Source: Mesorhizobium sp. WSM4313 (GTDB lineage Bacteria > Pseudomonadota > Alphaproteobacteria > Rhizobiales > Rhizobiaceae). Taken from it: 64,000 nt of DNA. The stretch covers positions 248,001 to 312,000 of the forward strand of contig NZ_NSFT01000003.1 in assembly GCF_002294725.1 (NCBI RefSeq), read 5' to 3'. The notes under the pieces are model-generated. The model saw only the letters and a program-made list of their open reading frames with translations, was not told the DNA's origin and made no database searches. Each line of letters begins with the position of its first letter. Within the stretch, counting starts at the first letter, position 1. Shown piece by piece: positions 26,714 through 35,239 of this stretch. The translations under genes were made by a program, and so were the position numbers.

Positions 26714-27052
26714 TCAAGCCCCGGCGCGGCGCAACCGATAGGCCATCTGTGAAAGGTCGCCGTCGCCGAAAATGCCTTCCAGCATGCGCAGCAATTCGCG
26801 CACCGCCTCGGATTTGCAGGAATAGTAAATCATCTGGCGGTCGCGCCGGGTCTCGACGAGATCGAGCGCCCTCAGCTTGGCGAGATGCTGCGACAGCGCG
26901 GACTGGCTGAGTTGCACCTTCTCGGCGATGGCGCCGACCGACATTTCATCGTCGATCAGGTGAGCCATGATCAGCAAGCGCTTTTCGTTGCCCATGAGCG
27001 TGAGAAAGGCGGCCGCCGATTCCGCATTGGCGATTAGCTTATTTGAGATCAT
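26714..27052 (-). CDS. ArsR-family regulator resembling NolR
   Basis: 112 residues, winged helix of the ArsR type with the recognition region VQLSQSALSQHLAKLRALDLVETRRDRQMIYYS, which closely follows NolR of Sinorhizobium (a repressor of nod genes and global regulator). There are no metal-binding cysteines. A divergent TAGAT...ATCTA palindrome lies 108 bases upstream. NolR-like is an inference from the recognition helix; the protein is shorter at the N-terminus. Confidence 0.8.
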   Translation of the reverse strand: MISNKLIANAESAAAFLTLMGNEKRLLIMAHLIDDEMSVGAIAEKVQLSQSALSQHLAKLRALDLVETRRDRQMIYYSCKSEAVRELLRMLEGIFGDGDLSQMAYRLRRAGA

Positions 27053-27159
27053 AGATCCCCCAAGGGTCCTGGCTCATCCAGACGCCAGGGGGCAATGGCG
27101 CCTGATTCCACGATGTTCAGATGTCGCTAGGCGCTGCTGAATCAGCGCCACTACAAAGG

Positions 27160-27175
27160 TAGATCATTTCATCTA
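27160..27175. promoter_or_regulatory. Inverted repeat upstream of the NolR-like gene
   Basis: TAGAT-CATTTC-ATCTA (perfect 5-base arms, 6-base spacer). A 7-base GC stem (GGCGCTG...CAGCGCC) lies at 27130-27149. The site sits in the promoter region of the NolR-like gene and the end of the next gene; it is a candidate autoregulatory site. Confidence 0.45.
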
Positions 27176-27210
27176 AATCTCAAGCGTTGCTTTTGCCGGC
27201 GCGCGATCAA

Positions 27211-27981
27211 CTATCGCTCTTGCTCGGCCGCGCGTCCCGCCCTGGCCATCTCGACAAGCACCGAACGCAATTCGCGCGCGCTTTGCAAAGGCCGGGGAAA
27301 GAAAACCCTGCAGGTCGCATCGGCGACGGCGAGATCCATGCCATCGGGGTCGAAACCGGTGACGATCCAGCCGCCGTCTTCGGCGCGGCCGAAATGACGG
27401 GCGTAAAGGGCAAGCGCGTCGCGATGGTCGGTATTCATGTGATCGAGTGCGGCCTGCTCGCTGCCGGCGAACTCCTCGATAAGGGCGGGATCGGTGATGA
27501 AATCATCACGGTCGAGAAGAAAGGCCTTGCCGAAGCCGCCATTCAGGCTGGCGCGCTCGGGCTCGAGCCGGAAGAACGAGAAGTCGCCGAGCCCGGCATA
27601 GAGCTTCGCCTTCGGATTGCGGTTGAGATAGCGGCGTTCGGCTCGGATCTGATCGGCAGATCCCCGCTCCAGCCGCAGGGCCCGGCATGCCAGGCTGATG
27701 CGCGGATGCGCCAGCGGATCGCCCTTGCCGGGTTCGCCAAGCAACAGCGAACAGCGCGGATCCGCGAGCAACGCACCGGTGTGGGCGGACAGCATCGAGA
27801 TCAGGATCAGCGGCGCGCCGTCGATGTCGGTGGCGACGCCAACCCTGCTTGCCAGCGGCGCGCCGGTGCCGGGCTCGATCGCCGCGAGCGCGCCGAAACG
27901 TGCTGCGCGGATCAGGGTTTTCGCGAGCCTGATCGCCTCGGCGTCGGTCTCGCGAATGACGTCCTTTTTCGGTTCGGTCAC
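27211..27981 (-). CDS. HugZ-like heme-utilisation / pyridoxamine oxidase-fold protein
   Basis: 256 residues. The N-terminal split-barrel (PNPOx-like, GALAAIEPGTGAPLASRVG) is followed by the C-terminal DUF2470 domain (AALDHMNTDHRDALALYARHFG), the HugZ arrangement. HugZ proteins degrade heme; the N-terminal FMN-fold motif fits. Iron-uptake genes elsewhere in the window are not adjacent. Substrate is inferred from family. Confidence 0.8.
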   Translation of the reverse strand: MTEPKKDVIRETDAEAIRLAKTLIRAARFGALAAIEPGTGAPLASRVGVATDIDGAPLILISMLSAHTGALLADPRCSLLLGEPGKGDPLAHPRISLACRALRLERGSADQIRAERRYLNRNPKAKLYAGLGDFSFFRLEPERASLNGGFGKAFLLDRDDFITDPALIEEFAGSEQAALDHMNTDHRDALALYARHFGRAEDGGWIVTGFDPDGMDLAVADATCRVFFPRPLQSARELRSVLVEMARAGRAAEQER

Positions 27982-28017
27982 AGGTTCACCCGAGATAAGT
28001 TGATTTCTGCTCTCCGG

Positions 28018-29205
28018 TTATCGGCCGAGTACACCCGCCTTTGCAAGGGCTGCGATTTCGTCTTCGTTCAACCCAAAACGGCTCAATATGTCCGCAGGGT
28101 CGCGATCGGCGACGTCCGGCGCCGCGGCAAGCGTCTGCGGGTTTTGCGAGAAACGCGGCGCCGGTGCCGGGCGGTCGAGCTCGCCGGACTTCACAAAGCA
28201 TTTCCTGGCGCGGTTGTGCGGATGGTTCCTGGCTTCGACCAGGGACAGCACGGGCGCCACACAAGCGTCGGTCACGGCGAAAAGCGTGGCCCATTCGTCG
28301 CGCGTCTTCTGCTTGATCCGGCCGGCAATGGCGGCGCGCATTGCGGGCCACGACGACTTGTCGAACTGGCTGCCGACAAAATGCTCGTCGAGAGACAGCA
28401 GCCTGGCGAATTCGGCGAAGAAGCGCGGCTCGAGGCAGCCGACGGCAATGTGCCTTGCGTCAGCCGTCTCATACGTATCGTAGAAAGGCGCGCCGGAATC
28501 GAGCAGGTTGTCGCCGCGCCTGTCGCTCCAGAGACCCGCCGCCATGTAGGCGTGGATGGGTGCGGCGAGCATCGAGGCTCCCTCGATCATCGAGGCATCG
28601 ACCACCTGGCCCTTTCCGCTGCGCGAGCGCTGGAAAAGAGCGGCGAGCACGCCGGCGATCAGCATCATGGCGCCGCCGCCTTGATCCGCGACGAGGTTGA
28701 GCGGTGGCGCCGGCGGCGCGTCCTGCCTGCCGATCGCATGCAAGAGGCCCGCATAAGCGAGATAGGTGATGTCGTGCCCGGCTCGCCCGGACAGCGGCCC
28801 GTCCTGTCCGAATCCGGTCAAGCGGCCATAGATCAGCGCCGGATTGCGCTGCAGAACGGCATCCGGCCCGAGGCCGAGCCGCTCCATCACGCCGGGGCGG
28901 AAGCCTTCGACAAGCACGTCGGCCCCTGCCGCAAGGCGCAGCAGCAGGTCGGCGCCCGCCGGGCTCTTCAGGTCGAGCTTGAGGATGGAACGGCCGTGGC
29001 GGTCGAGATCGTATTGTTCGGGCAGGCTCAGAAGCGGCTGGCCGGCATCGGCGCGTTCGATGCGCAGCACCTCGGCGCCCATTTCGGACAGCATCAGGGC
29101 GGCAAGCGGCACCGGGCCAAGCCCGGCCATCTCGATCACTTTCAGGCCGGCGAGCGGCCCGGTCTTTCCGGTGGAAGCACCGGCGCCTGTCGGCGAGCCA
29201 GACAT
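28018..29205 (-). CDS. CaiB/BaiF-family CoA transferase (alpha-methylacyl-CoA racemase-like)
   Basis: 395 residues, the normal length. N-terminal GLKVIEMAGLGPVPLAALMLSEMGAEVLRIER, the family VVDASMIEG loop, and the DILSRFGLNEDEIAALAKAGV ending are typical. An N-terminal Gly/Ser/Thr extension of about 15 residues precedes the fold. The SDR gene lies 6 bases away, suggesting a fatty-acyl or steroid CoA pathway. Racemase versus transferase cannot be decided. Confidence 0.9.
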   Translation of the reverse strand: MSGSPTGAGASTGKTGPLAGLKVIEMAGLGPVPLAALMLSEMGAEVLRIERADAGQPLLSLPEQYDLDRHGRSILKLDLKSPAGADLLLRLAAGADVLVEGFRPGVMERLGLGPDAVLQRNPALIYGRLTGFGQDGPLSGRAGHDITYLAYAGLLHAIGRQDAPPAPPLNLVADQGGGAMMLIAGVLAALFQRSRSGKGQVVDASMIEGASMLAAPIHAYMAAGLWSDRRGDNLLDSGAPFYDTYETADARHIAVGCLEPRFFAEFARLLSLDEHFVGSQFDKSSWPAMRAAIAGRIKQKTRDEWATLFAVTDACVAPVLSLVEARNHPHNRARKCFVKSGELDRPAPAPRFSQNPQTLAAAPDVADRDPADILSRFGLNEDEIAALAKAGVLGR

Positions 29206-29211
29206 CCCCGC

Positions 29212-29973
29212 TTATTTCGGCGCCATGCGGATAGCGCCGTCGAGGCGGATGGTCTCGCCGTTCAGCATCTGGTTCTCGACGACGTGGAGCGCAAGCGACG
29301 CATATTCGGACGGCTCGCCGAGCCGCGGCGGGAAGGGCACGGAAGCGCCGAGCGAATCCTGCACTTCCTGCGGCATGCCGGCCATCATCGGCGTCTTGAA
29401 GATGCCGGGCGCGATGGTGCAGACGCGAATGCCGGATCGCGCCAGATCGCGGGCCACAGGCAGCGTCATGCCGACGACGCCGCCCTTGGAAGCCGCATAG
29501 GCGGCCTGCCCGATCTGGCCGTCATAGGCGGCGACGGAGGCGGTGTTGACGATGACGCCGCGCTCGCCGCCGGCGAGCGGTTCGAGTTTCGCCGCCCGGT
29601 CGGCAACGAGGCGGATCATGTTGAAGGTGCCGATGAGATTGATCTCGATCACCTTGCGATACTGGTCGAGCGGATGCGGTCCGTCCTTGCCGATCGTCTT
29701 CATGCCGATGGCAATGCCGGCGCAATTGACCAGGATGCGCGGCTGCCCAAGCTTTTCAGCCACTTCGGCGATCGCGGCCGTGGCGCTGTCGCCGCTGCCG
29801 ACATCGCATTGGACGGCAACGCCGCCGATCTCGGCTGCAACTTTCGCCGCGCGCTCGATGCCCACGTCGAGGATGGCGACGCGGGCGCCCCTGGCCGCCA
29901 AGGCGCGCGCCGTTGCCTCGCCAAGGCCCGACCCGCCGCCGGTGACGATCGCGATCTGGCCGTTCGGGTTCAT
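29212..29973 (-). CDS. SDR, 3-hydroxyacyl-CoA dehydrogenase (HSD17B10-like)
   Basis: 253 residues. TGGGSGLG cofactor motif, NCAG in place of NNAG, Ser in [23 protein letters not shown] with the catalytic Tyr and Lys, and the [28 protein letters not shown] region typical of type-II 3-hydroxyacyl-CoA dehydrogenases. It precedes the CoA-transferase gene (6-base gap), so the two probably act on acyl-CoA substrates. Confidence 0.88.
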   Translation of the reverse strand: MNPNGQIAIVTGGGSGLGEATARALAARGARVAILDVGIERAAKVAAEIGGVAVQCDVGSGDSATAAIAEVAEKLGQPRILVNCAGIAIGMKTIGKDGPHPLDQYRKVIEINLIGTFNMIRLVADRAAKLEPLAGGERGVIVNTASVAAYDGQIGQAAYAASKGGVVGMTLPVARDLARSGIRVCTIAPGIFKTPMMAGMPQEVQDSLGASVPFPPRLGEPSEYASLALHVVENQMLNGETIRLDGAIRMAPK

Positions 29974-30000
29974 GCAGGCCTCCCAGGATTCCCGATTATG

Positions 30001-30606
30001 CTACGAAGCGCGCAAAGGAGGCGCAACCGCAATAGGCGGGGAGATTGAAGGCTGCACACTCGCGGTCGAACGCGACACGGCCGGGGCAAATTCCGCAACC
30101 TTTGCCGTGTTGGCGTGACAGACATCGCCGGCAAAGCGGGCGACCGCCCCCGGCTTGATCTCGTGATACAGCAGCCGGTCGAGATCGACCGGGCGCGGCA
30201 TGGTGATCTGTCCGCGCGGGAAGCGCTTGAAGCCAAGCGGTCCATAATATGGTTCGTCACCAACCAGAATGACGGCAGGCGCACCGGCCTTCCTGGCCGC
30301 CTCCAGCGCGATCGCGACCAGCTTGCGGCCGATGCCGAGATTCTTGTAGGCGGGGCGCACCGCAAGCGGGCCGAGCATCATGGCGCGTCCGGCGCCCGCT
30401 GCCACGCGCGTCATGCGCACCGAAGCGATGACCGTGCCGTCCTTGACGGCGACGAAGGACATCGAGCGGTCATGTCCTCCCGACTCGCGGATCTTGTAAG
30501 CGGCAAGCACGAAACGACCCGGACCGAAGGCCTCGTCGTTGATGGCTTCGATTTCAGGGTCATGCGCCGGAGTCTCCGGCAGGTATTTCACGTCGGCAAG
30601 GCTCAT
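30001..30606 (-). CDS. GNAT-family N-acetyltransferase (YhbS-like)
   Basis: 201 residues from MSLADVKYLPE at 30606; an earlier start adds 20 residues without support. The acetyl-CoA loop is LAVRPAYKNLGIGRKLVAIALEAARKAGA (R/Q-x-x-G-x-G as KNLGIG) and YYGPLGFKRFPRG follows, as in YhbS. Function of the target unknown. It is transcribed toward the SDR gene but separated by 27 bases. Confidence 0.87.
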   Translation of the reverse strand: MSLADVKYLPETPAHDPEIEAINDEAFGPGRFVLAAYKIRESGGHDRSMSFVAVKDGTVIASVRMTRVAAGAGRAMMLGPLAVRPAYKNLGIGRKLVAIALEAARKAGAPAVILVGDEPYYGPLGFKRFPRGQITMPRPVDLDRLLYHEIKPGAVARFAGDVCHANTAKVAEFAPAVSRSTASVQPSISPPIAVAPPLRAS

Positions 30607-30796
30607 GGTCTTTGCGTTCCGATATCGAGGAAGGTCTGCTGCAAAGCGGCAGCGTTCGCCAGTCAACGCTTCTTAAGCGCGGGCGCCCTTTCGTCGTCGG
30701 TCGAACCGGATCGAGGCAAAGTCGAACATGGGCGCCTCCGCTAGCATCAATTTTGGGCCGCTGCAATCGGTGCTTTCAGGCTTTCTTTGCGTCCAT

Positions 30797-30863
30797 GACG
30801 AACTTATCCGTTTCCGAGCGGTTGGTCATTTGACGAACTGGTTCGTCGTTTGACGAACTGTTC
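30797..30863. promoter_or_regulatory. Repeated GACGAAC motifs with a perfect palindrome upstream of the hydroquinone reductase
   Basis: GACGAAC-TG-GTTCGTC at 30832-30847 is a perfect 7-base inverted repeat. A second GACGAAC-TG-TTCATC copy follows at 30852-30863 and another GACGAACT at 30797-30804. The spacing of the two palindrome starts (20 bases) is close to two helical turns. This looks like an array of regulator sites for the gene at 30932. Confidence 0.6.
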
Positions 30864-30931
30864 ATCCGCTGAGGGCTTCGCGAGCCCGGTCATCAACCTA
30901 GATAGTATCGAGCCGCAGGGAGATTTTTCGC

Positions 30932-31918
30932 ATGGGATTGCTGATTGAAGGCAGATGGCAGGATCGCACGCCCAACACCGACAGCGGCGGCCGGTTCGTG
31001 CGAACGGAATCGCAATGGCGCGACTGGATCACGCGCGACGGCGCGCCGGCGCAAGGGCGCACGCGCGGCTTCAAGGCGGAACCCGGCCGTTATCACCTCT
31101 ATGTGTCGCTCGCCTGCCCATGGGCGCATCGCACACTGATCTTTCGCGTCCTGAAGAAGCTGGAGGGCATCATCTCCGTCTCCGTGGTGCACCATTTCAT
31201 GGGGGAGAACGGATGGACCTTCAAAGCTGAGGACGGCGCCACGGGCGACACGCTCCACGGCCTCGATTTTCTGCACCAGGTCTATGCCAAGGCCGATCCG
31301 GCATATTCAGGCCGCGTGACGGTGCCGGTGCTGTGGGACAAAAGGCAAGAGACCATCGTCAACAATGAGTCCTCCGAGATCATCCGCATGCTCAATTCCG
31401 CCTTCGACGAATGGGGCGACGCCGGTCTCGACTTCTATCCGGCGGCGCTACGCGCGGAGATCGACAGGATCAATGCGCTGGTCTATCCGGCAATCAACAA
31501 CGGCGTCTATCGCGCCGGCTTCGCCACCACGCAGAAAGCCTATGAGGAAGCGTTCGGCGAATTGTTCTTAGCGCTTGATACGATCGAAGAGCGGCTTTCG
31601 CAGCAGCGCTTTCTGACCGGCGAACGCATCACCGAGGCCGACTGGCGGCTGTTCACGACGCTGGTTCGTTTCGATCCGGTCTATGTCGGCCACTTCAAAT
31701 GCAACCTGCGCCGCATCGCCGACTATCCGAACCTGTCGAACTATTTGCGCGATCTCTATCAGGTGCCCGGCGTCGCGGGCACGGTCAGCCTGCATCACAT
31801 CAAGGCGCATTATTACGGCAGCCACAGATCGATCAACCCGACGGGGATCATTCCGGCAGGGCCGGAGCTTGATTATGCCGCGCCGCATGACCGGAACAGG
31901 TTCAGGAAGGCGGCGTGA
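30932..31918 (+). CDS. Glutathionyl-hydroquinone reductase (xi-class GST, YqjG/EcfG-like)
   Basis: 328 residues. The active-site Cys62 is in the xi-class CPWAHR motif, followed by the C-terminal GST domain. It reduces glutathionyl-hydroquinones. C-terminal IGNTPxG-like features include HHIKAHYYGSHRSINPTGIIPAGP, the family signature. The ending codon directly abuts the stop of the convergent Nudix gene. Controlled by the repeated sites upstream. Confidence 0.93.
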   Translation: MGLLIEGRWQDRTPNTDSGGRFVRTESQWRDWITRDGAPAQGRTRGFKAEPGRYHLYVSLACPWAHRTLIFRVLKKLEGIISVSVVHHFMGENGWTFKAEDGATGDTLHGLDFLHQVYAKADPAYSGRVTVPVLWDKRQETIVNNESSEIIRMLNSAFDEWGDAGLDFYPAALRAEIDRINALVYPAINNGVYRAGFATTQKAYEEAFGELFLALDTIEERLSQQRFLTGERITEADWRLFTTLVRFDPVYVGHFKCNLRRIADYPNLSNYLRDLYQVPGVAGTVSLHHIKAHYYGSHRSINPTGIIPAGPELDYAAPHDRNRFRKAA

Positions 31919-32422
31919 TTACCAGTAAGCCGAGTTACGCTCGCCGCCAAAAATCTCCGCTATCCGCTGCAGCGTCGCCGGCGTCGTGCCCTCCGGCAGG
32001 CGGTCGAGCGGAAAGAAACCCGCTTCGGCGATCTCGTGGTCAGGCAGTTTCGGCGCCGTCTGGTAGAAGGCTTCGATCAGATAAAGGCCGACATGGTCGC
32101 GCTTGCTGGGGCGATGGTTGAAATGCATCGACTTCAGCACCGGCGGCGCAGTCAGAGCGATGTTGCCTTCCTCGGCCAGTTCGCGCGCCAGCGCTTCCTC
32201 AAGGGTCTCGCCCACCTCGACGCCGCCGCCCGGCAATTGCCAACCGGGAACATAGGTGTGGCGGATCAGGAAGACTGAGTTGGAGGCACGGTCATAGACC
32301 AGCCCGCGCACGCCAAGCGTCATCGGGCGGCGCAGCAGGAAGTAGAAATGGAAGAGCCTTGCCCGCAACCCCGGCCAGCCGGTCTGGCGGAATGCCGCGT
32401 CAGGATCGGCCGGGCGGTTCAT
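31919..32422 (-). CDS. Nudix hydrolase
   Basis: 167 residues. The Nudix box is GGGVEVGETLEEALARELAEEGN (residues 66-88, all key Glu residues present), binding Mg for hydrolysis of a nucleoside diphosphate-linked compound. The N-terminal segment contains aromatic RLFHFYFLLRRP. Substrate unknown. Confidence 0.92.
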   Translation of the reverse strand: MNRPADPDAAFRQTGWPGLRARLFHFYFLLRRPMTLGVRGLVYDRASNSVFLIRHTYVPGWQLPGGGVEVGETLEEALARELAEEGNIALTAPPVLKSMHFNHRPSKRDHVGLYLIEAFYQTAPKLPDHEIAEAGFFPLDRLPEGTTPATLQRIAEIFGGERNSAYW

Positions 32423-32586
32423 TCAACGATCCCGAAGCAGATGGGTTGCCCCACGAACATCTGCCTGGCTTTCCTTGTTTTTCGCAGGTTCTGGCCCCAA
32501 AACCGTGGGACACTTTTGCGGAACTTGCTTGGGCGAACAGCAAACGGTGAGTGGAAAGCCTCGTCGGCGTCGCTTAAGAAGGGGCC

Positions 32587-33522
32587 ATGTTCAGGCTCGC
32601 GCATATTTCCGATGCTCATCTGGGACCGCTGCCCGATGTAACCTATCGCGACCTCGCCTCCAAGCGCGTGCTGGGCTACGTCAACTGGCAGCGCAATCGC
32701 CGCCGCCATATGCATGACTCGGTGATCGACACCATCGTCGCCGACATCAAGGCCGGCGCGCCCGATCACCTGGCCGTCACGGGCGACCTCGTCAACTTGG
32801 CGCTCGATGGCGAGATCGATATGGCCAAGCACTGGCTGGAGACGCTTGGATCGCCTCATGACGTTTCCGTGGTCCCCGGCAATCACGACGCCTATGTGCC
32901 GGGCGCCTTCGACAAGGTCTGCCGGTCGTGGGCTCCCTGGATGACGGGCGACGGCGTCAACAGCCCGGTCGACCGCAATTCCTTTCCGTATCTGCGTGTG
33001 CGCGGCAATGTAGCGCTGATCGGAGTCACCACGGCGCGCGCCACCGCGCCCTTCATGGCCAACGGCTTCTTCATGGAAGGGCAGGCCGAGCGGCTCGCCA
33101 AGATCCTCGACGATGCCGCGGAGCAAGGGCTGTTCCGCGCCATCATGATCCACCACCCTCCGGTGCGCGGTGCCGTCCCGCAGCGTAAGCGGCTGTTCGG
33201 CATCACTCGCTTTCACAAGGTCATTCGCCGTCATGGCGCTGAACTCGTCCTGCACGGGCATTCGCATCTGCCGTCACTGTTCACCATCGGCGCACGGGGC
33301 GCCAAGGTGCCCGTGGTCGGGGTTGCCGCCGCGGGCCAGGCGCCCGGCGGCAAACACCCGCCGGCTCAATACAACATCTTCGAAATCGACGGTGAAAAGG
33401 GCGACTGGCGTCTTCGCCTGATCCGGCGCGGCCTGACGGGACCAGCCCTGCCGCCTGCCGACCTGCAGGCCATCGACCTCGATGTGCCCGCCGGCACGGC
33501 GCGCCAGCTCGTCAGAAGCTGA
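32587..33522 (+). CDS. Calcineurin-like metallophosphoesterase
   Basis: 311 residues with all family blocks: D9-x-H11 (SDAHLG), GD67 (VTGDLVN), GNHD (98-101), the histidine in IHHPP and the HGHSHLP motif. It resembles cyclic nucleotide or phospholipid phosphoesterases; the exact substrate is unclear. Its end overlaps the convergent hypothetical gene by 11 bases. Confidence 0.92.
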   Translation: MFRLAHISDAHLGPLPDVTYRDLASKRVLGYVNWQRNRRRHMHDSVIDTIVADIKAGAPDHLAVTGDLVNLALDGEIDMAKHWLETLGSPHDVSVVPGNHDAYVPGAFDKVCRSWAPWMTGDGVNSPVDRNSFPYLRVRGNVALIGVTTARATAPFMANGFFMEGQAERLAKILDDAAEQGLFRAIMIHHPPVRGAVPQRKRLFGITRFHKVIRRHGAELVLHGHSHLPSLFTIGARGAKVPVVGVAAAGQAPGGKHPPAQYNIFEIDGEKGDWRLRLIRRGLTGPALPPADLQAIDLDVPAGTARQLVRS

Positions 33523-34129
33523 TCTTCATCTGCATGATGCGGTCCCAAAACAACGCCAGCGAAACCGCCAGGCCGACAAGGGCGCCTGCGGCGATCAGGC
33601 CGAGGCCGGCGAAGAAGGTCGTCCAGCCATTGCGGCCGCTTTCGGATCGGATGGGCGGCTCCGCTTCCTGGACCACGGGGCGATGCAGGCCGCGAACGGC
33701 GCTCTCCACGCTCCCTTCCATCATGCGCTGCCGCTCGACGACACGCTCGGCCACGTAGCGCATCACCGCATCGGCAACGGCTTTCATCTCGGTCGATTCG
33801 GCCAGCACCACGCGGCCGACGCGCGTATCCCTGAGGAAGCGATAGGTGCGGCGGTCGCGTCCCATGGCGACATGGCTCACCGCATCGATCCATAGCCGCG
33901 GCTGCAGGCCGGACGAGACGGCGAAGTCGAAGCTGTCCATGTCGGCCGGGACATCGGCAAAGACCGGGGCAAGCTCGCTCGCCAGAAGATCGAGCCGCAT
34001 GCGGTGCGCCTCGCGCATGTCGACGACCACGTCATCGCGGTCGGCAAAGGCGTTCTTGACGTCGCGTACGGCATCGGCGAGCTTTCGCGACGGTTCGATC
34101 GGGGTGATTTTGTCGCCTGCATCCGTCAT
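33512..34129 (-). CDS. Hypothetical membrane-anchored protein
   Basis: 205 residues from MTDAGDKITPIEPSR at 34129. Soluble N-terminal part without recognised domain, then a C-terminal transmembrane segment (WTTFFAGLGLIAAGALVGLAVSLALFW), so it is tail-anchored in the inner membrane with the N-terminal part in the cytoplasm. It overlaps the convergent phosphoesterase stop. Not assigned to a family. Confidence 0.7.
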   Translation of the reverse strand: MTDAGDKITPIEPSRKLADAVRDVKNAFADRDDVVVDMREAHRMRLDLLASELAPVFADVPADMDSFDFAVSSGLQPRLWIDAVSHVAMGRDRRTYRFLRDTRVGRVVLAESTEMKAVADAVMRYVAERVVERQRMMEGSVESAVRGLHRPVVQEAEPPIRSESGRNGWTTFFAGLGLIAAGALVGLAVSLALFWDRIMQMKISF

Positions 34130-34263
34130 GGCGGCTGCCTCACTGTTGGTTAACAGCGAGTTACCACAGTCGCCGGCAAAATGCACTGCCGACGACGAAC
34201 CGCGCGACTGCCGCGGTCCGGCGAAAGCGGGTAAGGGACGTTTCGAGATCGGTCCGGGAGCGA

Positions 34264-35067
34264 TCAACCCGCCGAAGCGTCCAGCGGTGGACGCAACCGT
34301 CTGCCGCGCCGCCGCACGTTGCGACGCACGATTTCGGCAATCAGGTCAGGAGCTTCCTCGACCAGCATGTGACCTGCGTCAAGGACATGATGCAGATGGA
34401 AATGCGACGGCAGCGCCTCGGCCTGCTCAACCCGCAGCAGCGGATCCTCCGCTCCCCAAACGACCATGACCGGCATGTCAAGCGTATCCAACTGCGCGCG
34501 GGGGATGATCCCTTGCCGGTCATCCCTCGTCATCGCGGCCGCCATATCGATCAGGGTCTGCAACTGGCCCGGTCGGGTGCGCATCCGGCAGAGTGCATCC
34601 ACCACGTGATCAGGCGGCACGCTGCGCGGACCCGACATGGCGGCAAGGCTGGCGCGGACCTGGTTCCTGCCGGCCGCGGCGGCGTAGCGGTGCAGCAAGG
34701 CTGCGTTGATTTCCGGGCCAAAACCGCCGGGCGCCAACAGCGTAAGCGAGGCCACCCTGTCGGGGTCGGCAAGCGCCATCGATGTCGCGATCGCGCCGCC
34801 CATGGAGTGACCGACGAGATGGACCTTGCCCAACCGGCGGGCGGCCAGATCGGCGAGGATGGCTCGCGCGGCTGGCTTGGCGCCGCCCAGGCCTTCGCTT
34901 TCCAGGGACTGTCCATGGCCCGGTAGATCATAGGCCAACACTCTCGCCCGCGCCGCCAGTGAGGCCGCGACGTCACGCCAGATCTCACCACAGGCTCCGA
35001 AGCCGTGCAGAAGCACGATCGTCCTCGGACGGGCGCCGCTTTCGACCGCATAAGGGAATGGACGCAT
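34264..35067 (-). CDS. Alpha/beta-fold hydrolase
   Basis: 267 residues from MRPFPYAVESG at 35067 (an upstream TTG at 35103 would add 12). The oxyanion motif LLHGFGACGEIW, nucleophile GHSMGG (Ser about 95) and C-terminal Asp/His (WGAEDPL, AGHMLVEEAP) complete the triad. Similar to esterases and to the acetoin AcoC hydrolase domain, but without the lipoyl domain. Substrate unknown. Confidence 0.88.
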   Translation of the reverse strand: MRPFPYAVESGARPRTIVLLHGFGACGEIWRDVAASLAARARVLAYDLPGHGQSLESEGLGGAKPAARAILADLAARRLGKVHLVGHSMGGAIATSMALADPDRVASLTLLAPGGFGPEINAALLHRYAAAAGRNQVRASLAAMSGPRSVPPDHVVDALCRMRTRPGQLQTLIDMAAAMTRDDRQGIIPRAQLDTLDMPVMVVWGAEDPLLRVEQAEALPSHFHLHHVLDAGHMLVEEAPDLIAEIVRRNVRRRGRRLRPPLDASAG

Positions 35068-35239
35068 GAAAAAATGGGGCGGTGAACAAGGCAGGAGCTT
35101 CAAATTGTGGCTGAATTGCTCCCGAACCGGATTGATGGCTAGTAAAATTTTCGCGACCGCAGCGCCCCGTCAGGCGCTCGATGCGTCATACTTTGGTGCT
35201 CCGGCATTCGTGTGGCCCAAATGAGTATGGAGAGTTGGA

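Noticed and set aside
27187..30048. 953-codon open frame on the plus strand
   Set aside because: It runs opposite HugZ-like, CoA transferase and SDR genes with clear domains; long antisense frames are common at this GC content and the translation is Arg/Ala/Gly-rich with no domain.
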